This document shows positions 24,104-35,119 of a stretch of 64,000 bases of DNA, piece by piece; position 1 is the first letter of the stretch; each line of letters starts with the position of its first letter. Source of the stretch: Lactuca virosa (Eukaryota; Streptophyta; Magnoliopsida; Asterales; Asteraceae); NCBI GenBank assembly GCA_928212115.1, contig CAKMRJ010005634.1, forward strand, positions 170,854,700 to 170,918,699, given 5' to 3'. The notes below the pieces were generated by a model. That model had not been told where the DNA came from, ran no database searches, and saw only the letters and a list, made by a program, of their open reading frames with translations. Both the position numbers and the translations under genes were made by a program.

Positions 24104-25553
24104 CTATATTGGAGTCATAGGAGTGACAATTTGCTCATACTTTGTTGTTATTGCATTTACATGAGCCTCTCTTGGGTTTTGCTCGGTGTTGCTCGGAAGT
24201 CCGCCTGGTGACCGCTCATTGATTTGCCTTGCAAGTTGCCCTAGTTGCTTCTCGATGTTAAGGATCGAGGCTTGTTGATTCCTCATCAATGTTTGTTGCT
24301 CATTCATCATTGATTGTTTCTCTCGTATCGCCGCATCGGTTTCATTATGTCTCTTCTCGGATGCGGATGCAAATCATGTAAGCATATCCTCAAAATCCAT
24401 CTTCTTTTCTTGAACATGTTCTTAGTTTTGGTAAAAATCCCTCGCCTTTTGTCTAAATTTCTCCTCCTTAACCTTCTTGTATTCTTCATAGGGTAGCCAC
24501 TCGTTTTTAGGTATTCTCCAATCTTCGTCATACCTATCCCCGCTCGAGTAACACACTTGAACTTTCTGATTCCCATTCTCATCCAAGTCACAATCTTTAG
24601 TAAGGTGAGGCCTGCTTATCACAACCCACCCAGATGGCGTGGATGGATTGGTCCATCTTTGTCATCCTACGATCCATGCTCTCTAACTTAGCCATCATTG
24701 CCGCCATGTCATCAGAAACTGAATTCACCACTCCTTTAGTTGAGTCATGTCTTGGGTTATGATATTCTCAAGAATTCTTAGAGAACTCTTCAATCAACTC
24801 TTTTATCACCGCGGGTGCCTTCTTCGTGAGAGGTCCTTGTGAGTCAAGTAACTGCCTAGTTGTAACATTCAATCCATCATAAAAGATGGAGACTTCTTGT
24901 TGAACGTTTAGGTCATTTTGAGGGTAGTTCCTCAACAAGCCTTTGTATCTATCCCACGCCTCATAGAGTGACTTGCCTCCTTATTGTTTGAAGTTTGCAA
25001 TGTATTTCTTCAACTTTGCTACTTTGGATGGTGGGCAGAACTGATCTATGAATTCTTCGCGCATATTTTGCCATGTCGTAATAGATCCTGGGGGTAGTGA
25101 TTTCAGCCAATATTTTGCGGCTCCCTTGAACGTACCTGGTAGCATCCTAAGTAGAACAGTCTCGCGAGGCACATTAGGGATATTGAAGTAGTCGGCTATG
25201 TCGTTGACCTCATCAATATGCTTGTACGCGTCTTCGTGATATTTTCCATAGAACGGGATGTCCTTCAGTTGGGCAAGAATGTGACCTTTCAGTTCAAAGT
25301 TTTCCGTTGCTAGAATTGCAGGTTGCACAAGTCCTAGCCCGGTATCGGCACGCATCCTCCATTTGTATTCGCCCATGGGTATGTCTGCAACGTTTTCCAT
25401 TTCTTCTTCTGGTTCGGTTTCACTCTCCTCTTCAAATTCAGGTGTTTTGGGCTCGTAATCTTCCACCTTCTCGTCATGAATTTTTTCAAAACCGCTTGAT
25501 TCCCCGCTTGCCTTGTTCTTCTTTTTGTCAAGAATTGATTCTGGATCTTCCAA
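24104..25553 (-). pseudogene. Athila-type gag
   Basis: The frame starts with Met at 25553 in an acidic region and enters the capsid-like domain (IPFYGKYHEDAYKHIDEV, AAKYWLKSLPPGSI, REEFIDQFCPPSKVAKLKK). This is the retrotransposon gag domain of Athila elements. A stop at 24981 interrupts it, but the same frame continues with SLYEAWDRYKGLLRNYPQ. A remnant zinc-knuckle region ends LTKDCDLDENG and is followed by QVCYSSGDRYDEDW (near 24,600-24,520). The C-terminal part, IEKQLGQLARQINERSPG (24310-24104), completes the domain. Multiple stops make it non-functional. Confidence 0.85.
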
Positions 25554-25771
25554 GGGTGGTACTACTGTAGACTAGAGCCTCGGGTCACAAACTTCCTGAA
25601 ACAAGATAAGAATTCACACATAAAACGAACAAAATGAAATAAAAACGAAACTGGAAACGCGACCAACTCATCGAATGCACTCGACGAGTTTAACGCAAAA
25701 ACAAAAAAATTAAAACGAAAATTAAAACAGAAAAACTTGTAACTTTATGTGAGATAAATCTCACACAAAGG
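25554..25771 (-). other. Leader of the Athila-type element, proximal part
   Basis: Non-coding sequence between the solo LTR and the gag start. It carries a weak ACTCGNCGAGT pair at about 25665-25695. The leader continues at 27463-27525 beyond the solo LTR. Confidence 0.55.
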
Positions 25772-27462
25772 TGTAACAACGTAAATTTCCAAAACAATTT
25801 TTCATTTTTAAAACATACTTTTATTCATCAAAACAATATCAAGCAAACTGTATCCACTGTCATAATAACAAACTAAACCCAGAATCTCAAAACATAATCT
25901 CTATGAGTGTGTACGGATCATGCCGGCGCCTTCCCGCGATCCTCGCTAGTACCTGAAACACATAACACAACAACTGTAAGCATAAATTCTTAGTGAGTTC
26001 CCCAAAATACCACATACAACACATACGCCTTTCCAGGCCATAACTCTGTAGGATCTTCCGATCCATGTGTCTCAGGGGACTTCCGTCCCGAATCCCAGTA
26101 GACCTTCCGGTCCTACCCGTATTGACCTTCCGGTCCGTAACCTCTTGACCTTCCGGTCCATGTCATCTTGACCTTCCGGTCCATATCATCTTGACCTTCC
26201 GGTCCTTACCATACATAACATACATAGCACATACATATCACATAACCGCATATAGCACATACATCTCATAGCATACAAGACCTTCCAGTCACACATAGGT
26301 ACCCTTCCAGGTACAGTATAGTGAGAAGACTCACCTCAATGAAGTCGGATAAACTCTCGTGCTCAACGTCCCGACCTAGCCTCCTCCTATTATTCAAATA
26401 ACATTCCCGATCAATATTCTCTCATAGCCTTATCTCTACAGATTGGGTAGAAGGCCATTCTACCCCTCTCTGAACTCTCTTGAATCAGTCTTGACCAGAA
26501 CCCTAAAGTCAACGAAAGTCAACGGTCAAACTTTGACCCGACTCGTCGAGTGCACAAGGGCGACTCGGCGAGTCCATGTGGGTTCTCTGAATCCTTCTAG
26601 CCTCTCTTGGCTCGTCGAGTCATCGTCCCACTCGATGGGTTACATCTGTCACGAATCGCGGGGCAACCCCGACTCGACTCGTCCAGTCCCATTATGGACT
26701 CGGCGAGTTGCATCCATGGCAACACTGAAATGACCTTCTGAGGTCAGATCTACTTCTCCAACCTATAGATCTGGCCTTCCCAACCACTATAATCACGTAA
26801 AGGTCCGACCTTTACACTCATCCAATGTACAATAAGCTCCTTTGGGTGAAATAACCTCTAGAATGGCAACCTAGGGTCATATCTCTAATGGAGTAGCAAA
26901 AATCAAGGTAGATAGGACTCTATGGACCTCTTAAGGTCCAGATCTAAGAAGAACTCCACCTTGGGACCTCACATACTTCGAATCCAAGCCAAAGAAGGCA
27001 TAAGAAAACCCTAGATTCAAGTAGATCACCAAATACACGAGATTGAGCACAGATTAGTACCTCTAGCAGCCTCTTCTGATCAAATGGGTGATAGATCTGA
27101 GCTCCTCAATCTTCCTTGTTTGTCCTCCTACCTTCTTTCTTGAAAAATCACACTTAGAATGATGAATTAGCCCTCCTCTTGCACTACAAGCTTTCTCTCT
27201 GCTCTCTAGGGTTTCTAAGGGGTGCATTGGCTGCAAATGGAGGCGATAAAGGCCTTTAAATAGGGCACAGAACCCGAGAATTAGGGTTTCACTTTACAGC
27301 GCGGACTCGCCGAGTCCACGCATGGACTCGTCGAGTCCTTCATTAAATCAGACAAGAAATGAGCGCTCCTACTCGGCGAGTCTGAGCGCCTACTCGCCGA
27401 GTCCCTCCCTAAAACTTAAGATAAATACTTAAAACAAGATACCTGGGAATCCGGATGTTACA
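25772..27462 (-). repeat. Chromovirus-type solo LTR, TSD AAAGG
   Basis: A 1,691-bp LTR, plus-strand text TGTAACAACG to CCGGATGTTACA, flanked by a perfect AAAGG duplication (25767-25771 and 27463-27467). It is minus-oriented: the AGTGAGTTCCCC block lies near the left. ACTCGNCGAGT pairs lie at about 26540-26710 and 27300-27405. Donor-like GAG|GTGAGT begins at 26334 and acceptor-like TTTCAG|GTAC ends at 25953 (minus). Confidence 0.92.
26030..26325 (-). repeat. GACCTTCCGGTCC minisatellite in solo LTR
   Basis: About ten degenerate repeats of roughly 22 bp, clearest at 26100-26210. The core GACCTTCCGGTCC is close to a palindrome. It lies inside the putative LTR intron 25953-26334. Confidence 0.85.
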
Positions 27463-27525
27463 AAAGGATCGATAACACTAGCAAATAAAATTAACTATAT
27501 AGAACCGTTCCCCGGCAACCGACAC
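27463..27525 (-). other. PBS-proximal leader of the Athila-type element (tRNA-Asp-like PBS remnant)
   Basis: On the minus strand the text GGTTGCCGGGGAACGG resembles the primer site TGGCGCCGTTGCCGGGGA complementary to tRNA-Asp, used by Athila and Tat elements. The part nearest the LTR is lost. The next sequence on the right belongs to a chromovirus, so a deletion removed the LTR start. Confidence 0.6.
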
Positions 27526-28536
27526 CCGAACTGCCAAGTGGTATCTCCCGTAGTGTCACCATGCTGAAACATATCATAACAACCTGCTGATTACACATCA
27601 TACATCGAGGGATCATACACACTACAAGATCCCTGGTTTTATCTCATCCCTCCTTGACTCGAGTACGAATCCTATGCTTTCAGTAGTATGGGCCCTACTA
27701 CCTTCCACATCTATCCGTACTTTCCTCAAAGATTGCCTTGACTCCACTAAGTCCCTGGCACTAATACCGCTCTCGGCATCAATCCTATCCTAGGCTTTCC
27801 TAAGGTTGCCAACCCCAACCCAACCCTCAGCTGCAGAAGGACTCTTCATAATGCCAATTAATCACTACATGAATACCATCACATGTGACGTGGCTCGGAT
27901 AATCCTTCGAGTAAAGGACTCGTCCCTACAACGGTTAGACTCAAACGAGAGTTGCGCAATAGGGTCAAATCTAACAATCTGAGATTATTCAACCCTGGTC
28001 ACATGTGACTTAATGTATTCATCTTGTAGCTAACTCCCATTACTCGAAGTCCCACAAAGCACAAAGCAAGCAACATTCAGACAAATGGAAAATCTAACCA
28101 AACAAGCCATTCTATCCTCTTATCTGGAATCTATACTAGCATGCAATTCAAAGGCTCATACAATCAGGCATAACCTAAATAGGCTATCCTACCACTGGCT
28201 GATCAGTTCTAGCATGCAATTATACAAGCTCAAATAAACATACAAAGTTATCTTTCCTAGATCCTTAGCTCTATCTAGAATGCGAATCACATAATAATAT
28301 TGTATCACATAACAACCATGTATTGGTATTTTGGGAACCACTTACTTGAGCTCGGTCGATTGCACGCATCACCCCTTTTTCTCTTTTAAAAGTTCTTTTC
28401 TCTTTTCAAATTCCTTTCAAAATTATTTTTATAATTTTTTTTTCTTTTGAAAATTTTCATACCTAGTCCTCAGTTTGAGTCCAGACACACCCGAGAGTGT
28501 GTTCGAATCCCTCAAACCAAGGCTCTGATACCAACT
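27526..28536 (-). mobile_element. 5' leader of chromovirus remnant E5 with PBS
   Basis: It matches the leader of E3 (50,035-51,024), for example the GATCCCTGGTTTTATCTCA-like region and the text CTCAAACCAAGGCTCTGATACC. On the minus strand TGGTATCAGAGCC at 28533-28521 is the primer site for initiator tRNA-Met, 3 bases from the LTR end. The remnant stops near the expected gag start; gag, pol and 3' LTR are missing. Confidence 0.75.
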
Positions 28537-30734
28537 TGTAACATCCCAAAATTCACGACCAAAATTTTCATTTTTATATAATAGAAAAACACTTAACCAC
28601 TTTGTTCCGAACATTGAAACATTTCATTTAAAATAAATATCAGAGTCTAATCCCAAAGATCACGTAATGCAGAATAATATGGGTGAATGCGATGCGATCG
28701 TCCCGAGCTCCTTATCTAAAAATTGAAGGTACTTGAAACCAAAACTATAAACCGTAAGCACAAAGCTTAGTGAGTTCCCCAAATACCACATATCGTACAT
28801 ATCAACTGGGCCATACATGCCATACATACTGTGAGCCATACATATCAATCATATATCACATAAGGTGCTATGTGCCGCACATAGTCTTGCTGTTATGCCA
28901 CTGGCCGCCACGTGGTCTTTCTTGCCAAGCCGGGGGCCACCTCCTGGGTCTTACAGACAAGTGCCAAGAGCCACCTCCTGGTCTTCCATGCAAGTATCAC
29001 AAAGACAAATACCATACATACTACTCTACTTAGCTAATGAGCATACAGTGTGTAAGGAGCCACCTCCTGGTCTTTCATACATATTGCCTAGGGCTAACCC
29101 CCGGGTCATCCTATCATATATAATAGCATACTATGTGCTAGGAGCCACCCTGTGGTATTTCATACATAGTGCCTAGGGCTAACCCTCGGATCTTCCTACC
29201 ATACATAAACTAAATAGGCCAGCATTGTGGTCGTAGACCCATACAAACAGTGAGGGGACTCACCTCACAAGTTGACTGTAGAATCCTACGAGTAAACCTC
29301 TCGCTGCTAGCTGGAAGATCCCCAAACTGCTGATCTCTCGACTCCCCGAGCTACCATTACCCAGAACAACAATTAGTCCAAATCAATAATTCTCCTTAGG
29401 GTAAAATGACCATTTTACCCCTAGTCTAACTTGGTCCATATCTAAGGCCCAAATCCATAATACAAAAAGGCCCAACACTAGGTAGGCTTCTCAAGCCCAC
29501 TAGTGGCCCAATTTGCTAAATTGGGCCAAATCCCTCTTATGGGCCTTACCCTAACCCCAAACATATTCTTGGCCCAAATGATCTGACTTCTGATGGCCCA
29601 CTAAGGCCCAAAGAGCTAAAATCCAATGTACGGCCCAATCCGAGGCCCAAAACATGCCAAGCCCATATCTGTTGAGTACGCGAGGCGTACTCCTCTGCAC
29701 GCTAAGCGTACTGGATGAATGGTGTGTACGCTGCACGTACATGCATTTTCGCCCAGCGTACTCCACTGTTAAGTTACTTTTCCTATTAAGTGCTTAATAC
29801 TCTATTCCACCTACTATAAACACAGATCCAGGTCCTCTTCAACGTCTTAGTCAATAAAGTCACTGACTTGGTGACTTTACATGACCCTAATAAGCCCAAA
29901 CTCCAAAATGGCATTCTATTCTCATAAAAATGATTTTAACTCATGCATGAACCCAATAAGACATCCAAGATGGCAAATTTCTGCCTTATTGGCTCATTTA
30001 GAACTGAGAGTGGCAACTCTAAGCATAGGAGTCGAATTTGAACCATAAAGCTCTATATTTGGGACCAAAATGACTCCAAAACCAAACTACACTAGATCTA
30101 AGCATACTTGAGGAAAGTTCAAGGCTTTATACCTCAAGGTGCTCTGAAATGGAACCAAAATCTCGGATCTAGAGCTTCTCCTCTGAACCACAACCTTGCT
30201 TTGCTCTTCACTTGCTTGGAAAATGGCTTCACAACATCAAGATGCTCTTTAATGGCCTCCAAAGCTCTAACAATACTCAAAGGAGGGTTAGGGTTTCGTG
30301 GTGGCTGACTAAGGATGAGAGGGAGGCTGATATCTAGGGCATTATGTTCTTTATATAGTGCTTAGCCCCCAAAATTAGGGTTTAGGATCTCTGAGCGTAC
30401 GCTGGGCGTACTACTCGAACCTCCCGCATTTCACTTATCCAAAACTACGTCGGGGCGTACCCACCTAGTTGCCACCTTGCATGCATGGGCTGAAATGCAA
30501 GCTTTTCCATTCATGGACCAATTTTGCCAACTTCAAAGTACTATACCTTCCTCGTTCTAGGCCCGTTTCTGATGAACTTTATGTCCACAAAAAGGTGGAG
30601 GGAAACCCAACGCTCTTAGTCACACCCCAAGCCTAAAACCTTCCGAAGAAACCCGAGACCCATAAAAGACCTAATCGCCCCTACCCTTTGGCCTCCGAGA
30701 CCACAACCGAGTACTTTCAAGATTGGGTGTTACA
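28537..30734 (-). repeat. 5' LTR of chromovirus remnant E5
   Basis: A 2,198-bp LTR, plus-strand text TGTAACATCCC to GGGTGTTACA, with the PBS on its left, so minus-oriented. It carries the GTACGC-type palindromes (about 29670-29765 and 30390-30460). Donor-like GAG|GTGAGT begins at 29263 and an acceptor-like site ends at 28732 (minus). It is inserted in the Athila 5' LTR. Confidence 0.88.
28880..29205 (-). repeat. Minisatellite GCCACCTCCTGGTC in E5 LTR
   Basis: Six or more degenerate units carrying GGAGCCACCTCCTGGTCTT or the variant GGGCTAACCC(C/T)CGG. It lies in the same relative position (inside the putative LTR intron) as unrelated repeats in the other LTRs. Confidence 0.8.
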
Positions 30735-31487
30735 AAAGATGTTCATTCAACTCAATATACTTAGTTATTAACAGAAAATAATTATCATTAACACATAAGG
30801 ATCTTTTAACAAGCTTAACAAGATAAATAACCAAATCAATATAATCCAAAGCCACTAATCAAACCATATTCATAAGATCATCTAGTCTAAACAGAAGTAT
30901 GGAGTTTTAGCCCATAACTTCAGCAAATAACATCATAAAAACGAAATTCATCAATGTAGACATAATGTAAACAAGAGAATTAAGTAAATTACTAATGATT
31001 TTGCCTTTAGATCTCTTCACTTCCAAGCCTCTAGTTGAATCTCGAAAACCACAACTTCTAAGAACCTCTCTGACCTCCAAAAGTCGCTAAAAGCCTCCAG
31101 CAAAAATTAGGGTTTCGAATGAAAAACGATCTATATATAGATTCTGAAAATAGGCTCAACTAGTTGAGTTTTATGACCCAACTCGCCGAGTTTTTTACTT
31201 AAATCGCGTGTACGACACGACACTCTTTTATCAGGAATCTTCTAAGCAACTCATCGAGTTTGATGCATAAACTCGCCGAGTTCTTCTTCATTTTTTCCTT
31301 CTTTCTTCAAAATCCAATTTCCAAGCTTCCAATTGCTAGATCCTATTCCTTTTCCATCAAAGCATGTCTTTGTTGCTGAAAATGAAATTTTAAACTAATT
31401 AAGCACCTTTTGTTCCTTATTTTAGATATAATCAACATAAGGTATTAAGATAATGCATGAATTTTATGACTAAATATGCCCATATCA
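30735..31487 (-). repeat. 5' LTR of the Athila-type element (right part only)
   Basis: It matches 14,621-15,372 of the 3' LTR almost base for base. The other 660 bp are missing, replaced by the E5 remnant, and the tRNA-Asp-like PBS region is 3.2 kb away at 27,520. One deletion across the nested E5 would explain both losses. Confidence 0.9.
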
Positions 31488-31492
31488 GCCAT

Positions 31493-31671
31493 TTTTTTGA
31501 AATGAGAGTTATATTAAAATTTTATTATATGTGTTTCTAATACATGTACAGTTAGATCCTTACTTTGTAATGAAACTTAACCTATGACTCGTACCCTCTT
31601 TGTATATATTCTCATTGTGAATAGAATGTAAATTAGTTTTAGGATTGATCAAATTACATGGTATCAAAGAG
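31493..31671 (+). repeat. Copia LTR 3' end and PBS remnant
   Basis: The stretch at 31570-31655 resembles 63560-63655 (AATGAAACTYA, CTCGTACC, TTTGTATATATTCT, GATCAAATTA). It ends TTACA at 31658 and is followed by TGGTATCAAAGAG, a drifted initiator tRNA-Met primer site of the copia kind. No coding sequence follows. Confidence 0.6.
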
Positions 31672-31808
31672 ATTGTTTGCTTGATTTTTCTTTCTGGTCA
31701 CTCTCTATCTCTTTCCCTCGCCTATCTTTCTGTAGAAACCCTACTTTCGTTATTGTCGTTTATCCTCTATAGAGTCGCTTCTTCCTCCCCTCCCTCCTCC
31801 CATCTCTC

Positions 31809-31858
<50 letters not shown>

Positions 31859-31914
31859 TCATCATCATCATCATCATCATCTTCTTCTTATTCTTCTTAT
31901 TCTTCTTCCTCTCC

Positions 31915-31953
<39 letters not shown>

Positions 31954-32040
31954 GACACACAATCTACGAAAAGCCTTTTTGGCATTACTAACATCAAAGC
32001 ATTTTTCCTATTAAGTCATGATTTCAATAAGTAATTATGA
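31672..32040. repeat. Copia leader remnant with compound microsatellite
   Basis: Consecutive simple repeats: (TA)n at about 31816-31854, (ATC)n at 31857-31882, TTC-rich to about 31910, (TC)n at 31912-31937 and (AC)n at 31936-31955. Open frames here are artefacts of the repeats. Confidence 0.85.
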
Positions 32041-32970
32041 TGTTTGGAAAGAATTATTCAAAACACATTGTTTTAGTTTTTTTGTATGATACATCTTGAT
32101 GATGCATGAAACGTCCCAAAAATTTCATTTTTAAATTAATAAAACCAGTATCCCAAAAACATCATCATAAAAATCCAGATAAAACAAATGTATCAAATAT
32201 CATATCACATCAGAGTAAATCAAGAAAATGCAAAACAAGGTGGTGTGTGCTCTGCAATCATCCCGAGCTCTTCCCCTTGGAACTAAAAGTAATTGAAACA
32301 TAAACTAAAAACCGTAAGCACAAAGCTTACTGAGTTTCCCAAAAATATCACATACCATACATAATAAACACATAATTTCCCCCGCCCGACATCAAGCCCT
32401 GCTCGGTATACGGATCGGGCCCCGCCCGACATACATATAAACATATATCATATAAACACATACACATACAATAATCACAAAGATACATAGCATACAAAAT
32501 GGTCATCGGGCCCCGCCCGGTAAGCCTACAAGTACATAACACATGCAAGAGTAACACATAAATCTAGCACCCTAACATAGCATAACCATGGGCCGGTATT
32601 GGTGCCTTCGACCCGCTAAACACAGTGAGGAGACTACCACGAACTGCTGAATCACACTGATAAATCTATGGCTGCTGGTCCGATAAATCCCGAACTATCA
32701 ATACCAAATAAAATCCAATTAATAATTGGATTCCAATCCATAACCATCAATCCAAAATTAGGGTAAAAAGACCATTTTACCCCTTACCTAGTTTGGTCCA
32801 AGGCTAAGGCCCAAACCTACAATCCAAAAGGCCTAATTACCAAAATAATCATCCAAGGCCCAATCATGGCCCAATTTCCCATCCTGGGCCCAAATCTATT
32901 TCATGGGCCATTTCTAAGAGAACCCAAAATAGGCATCAGCCCAAAAAACTGATGGCCCAACAAGGCCCAA

Positions 32971-35102
32971 TGAAACAACGCAAAAATATAGCCCAAAATT
33001 TTCATTTTAATTCATTAATAAAAACCATAAATATCATTCATCATATAAAGTCATAAATCGTGCATCTCGAAAAGATCATAATATCAGTCAATATATCAAA
33101 ATCATATGTCAAAACATCAGAGTGAATCCTCCTAGGCTAAAAAATGTGGTGTGTGCCATGCAGTCATTCCGAGCTCTTCCCCTTACTAGCAAAAGTACCT
33201 GAAACCAAAACTAAAAACTGTAAGCACGAAGCTTAGTGAGTCTCCCCAAACTACCATATACCATACACATAATCATATAATCGCATACATTGGGCCCCGC
33301 CCTGCTACATCGGGTACTGCCGGACATCGGCTTGTCCGGCATCGGGCACCGCTCGGCATCGGGCCCCGCCCGACATTAGACCGCATCTGGCATCGGGCCC
33401 CGCCCGACATCAGACCACATCTGGCATCGGGCCCCGCCCGGCATCAAACCCTGTCTGGCATTTGACCTCAGTCCGGTATACATATATCATATCAACAAGC
33501 ATATAACATAATCACATAAGATAAACATATAAACATTCCTCGGGCTTGCCCCAACATCAGAACGAAGCCCGGTACATATAAAAATAACATATAGGCTAAA
33601 CATTCCTCGGGCTTGCCCCGACATCGGACCAAAGTCCGGAACACATAAACTAACACATGCAAGAATCACGAAGACATCAAGCATACAAACATTCCTCGGG
33701 CGTGCCCCGGCATCGGACCTAAGTCCGGAAACATATAAACTACATCGGGCTAACCTCGGCATTACAAACATACATAAACAGGCCGAACTTGGTGCCTTAG
33801 ACCCATTCCTACTGGTAGAGGACTCACCTCAAATGTCGAGTGAAGTAGCTGAACGTCTCGGATCCTGTAACCAGCTCTACTCACTCCCTATACAAAGCAA
33901 CCCCTTAGATACCATTCCTTATGTCAAGACCCCTTCACGGGTCAACCTTGGTCAAGTAAATGTCCCAGTCAAAGTCACGTTAGTCAAAGACAAAGTCAAC
34001 AATTTGAGTTGACTCAACTCGTCGAGTCAATCCTCTGACTCGCCGAGTTTCCTTTCTACACTTATCGTGAAAACACGAACTAAATCGCCGAGTCCCTTCA
34101 CAGACTCGTCGAGTTCCACCTTGTACAGGATCTGGACAAACCAACTCAACTCGTCGATTCCCTCCATCGACTCGCCGAGTTCCTCTGTAGGTTTGAGCCA
34201 TCTCAATAGATTAAGCTCCTATCCTTCATATCCAAATCCCATACTTCATCTACATACTGTGAATACACTTTTAAGCTTAAAGTTTCTAACTTTACCCACT
34301 ATTAGTCCTTCTCAAAGGGTTTAGCTGAAACCCTAGCTCTCTAGAACATAGATCTTGGTCCAAAAGCCATAATACTCCAAACCAAATCATCCTATCATAG
34401 ATCTAGGCCTTAGACATCACTTGGACACGTAAAGCTCCTAACTTTCCTTCCATGCATGGCCTTTTGGGGCTTAAAAGGCCAAAGTAACACACTAAAACTT
34501 GCATGGGGGTTCCAATGACATAAAGTTTGCACCTTTATGCCATAACAACCCTTAATGATTCCAGATCTGAAGGGATCCTTGCTTGGGACGTCCAAATCCC
34601 AAGGACTAAGCTTCTTGGACCAAAAACCCCATAAAGTGAAGATAAGGAGATCTAATGAACTAATAGCCAAGTTAGATACTGATTACTAGAAAATGATGAG
34701 GATGGAAGGAAATCTCTGGATCTACTATCTTCTCCTTAAACCTTCTAACTCCTTCTTCTTCTTCAAGCTTCAAGAACACACAAAATTACTCAAGAATGGC
34801 TTACACACACTCACAAAATGCTCTAGGGTTTCGTGGATTACGGTTTAGGACTTGCAGGCTGGAAATGAGGCCATAAGGTGGGGATTAAGTTGCTTAAATA
34901 AGGTGCAAAACCCTGAAATTAGGGTTTCATGCTGGCAGACCTACTCGCCGAGTTGAAGGTCTCAACTCGTCGAGTATATGGCTTAAAACTCGCGTCCAAA
35001 ACTCGTTTCTACTCGACGAGTCTGGGGATCCCAACTCGTTGAGTAGCCCTTCAAAAATGAAAAAAATTATTATTAAATGTGTACCAGGAACCAGACGTTA
35101 CA
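32971..35102 (-). repeat. 3' LTR of E3
   Basis: Plus-strand text TGAAACAACGC to CCAGACGTTACA, 2,132 bp. It is longer than the 5' LTR because of about 110 bp near 33000-33120 and extra repeat units. ACTCGNCGAGT pairs lie at 34015-34190 and 34943-35045. Donor-like GAG|GTGAGT begins at 33827 and acceptor-like TTTCAG|GTAC ends at 33199 (minus). Confidence 0.9.
33285..33770 (-). repeat. Two minisatellites in the E3 3' LTR
   Basis: One array (about 33290-33480) repeats CATCGGGCCCCGCCCGRCAT with partner ATCAGACCACATCTGG. The other (about 33530-33735) has three units of AACATTCCTCGGGCTTGCCCC followed by GACATCGGAC...GTCCGGA. The 5' LTR (about 51225-51310 and 51362-51560) has fewer units of the first. 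Copy number therefore differs between the two LTRs of one element. Confidence 0.88.
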
Positions 35103-35116
35103 ATTCTCCCCCACTT
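35103..35116 (-). other. Polypurine tract of E3
   Basis: Minus-strand text CAAGTGGGGGAGAAT lies directly before the 3' LTR start TGTAACG. Confidence 0.85.
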
Positions 35117-35119
35117 GTC

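Larger units (their letters stand above)
13955..31492 (-). mobile_element. Athila-type Ty3/gypsy element with nested insertions, TSD GCCAT
   Basis: The outer LTR ends are TGATACGTGTTAATTG (13960) and CCCATATCA (31487), and the perfect duplication GCCAT flanks them at 13955-13959 and 31488-31492. On the minus strand the order is 5' LTR remnant, PBS-like region, leader, gag, protease, spacer, ATHILA ORF-1-like gene, non-coding interior, 3' LTR. RT, RNase H and integrase are missing. Three later insertions are nested in it: 17219-20465, 25772-27462 and 27526-30734. Without them the interior is about 7 kb. Confidence 0.9.

Noticed and set aside
28521..28533. Possible tRNA gene piece (GGCTCTGATACCA)
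   Set aside because: It is the complement of the initiator tRNA-Met 3' end placed 3 bases from an LTR, hence a primer-binding site. The same applies at 51009-51021 and 47116-47127.
31645..32034. 129-codon and 66-codon frames near the compound microsatellite
   Set aside because: Created by TA, ATC, TTC, TC and AC repeats.
32348..32557. Small Cys-rich frame (minus)
   Set aside because: It is a translation of the CGGGCCCCGCCCG repeat region and its flank in LTR2.
33285..33770. CRISPR-like array of regular repeats
   Set aside because: Units are contiguous tandem repeats without unique spacers, in a plant LTR.
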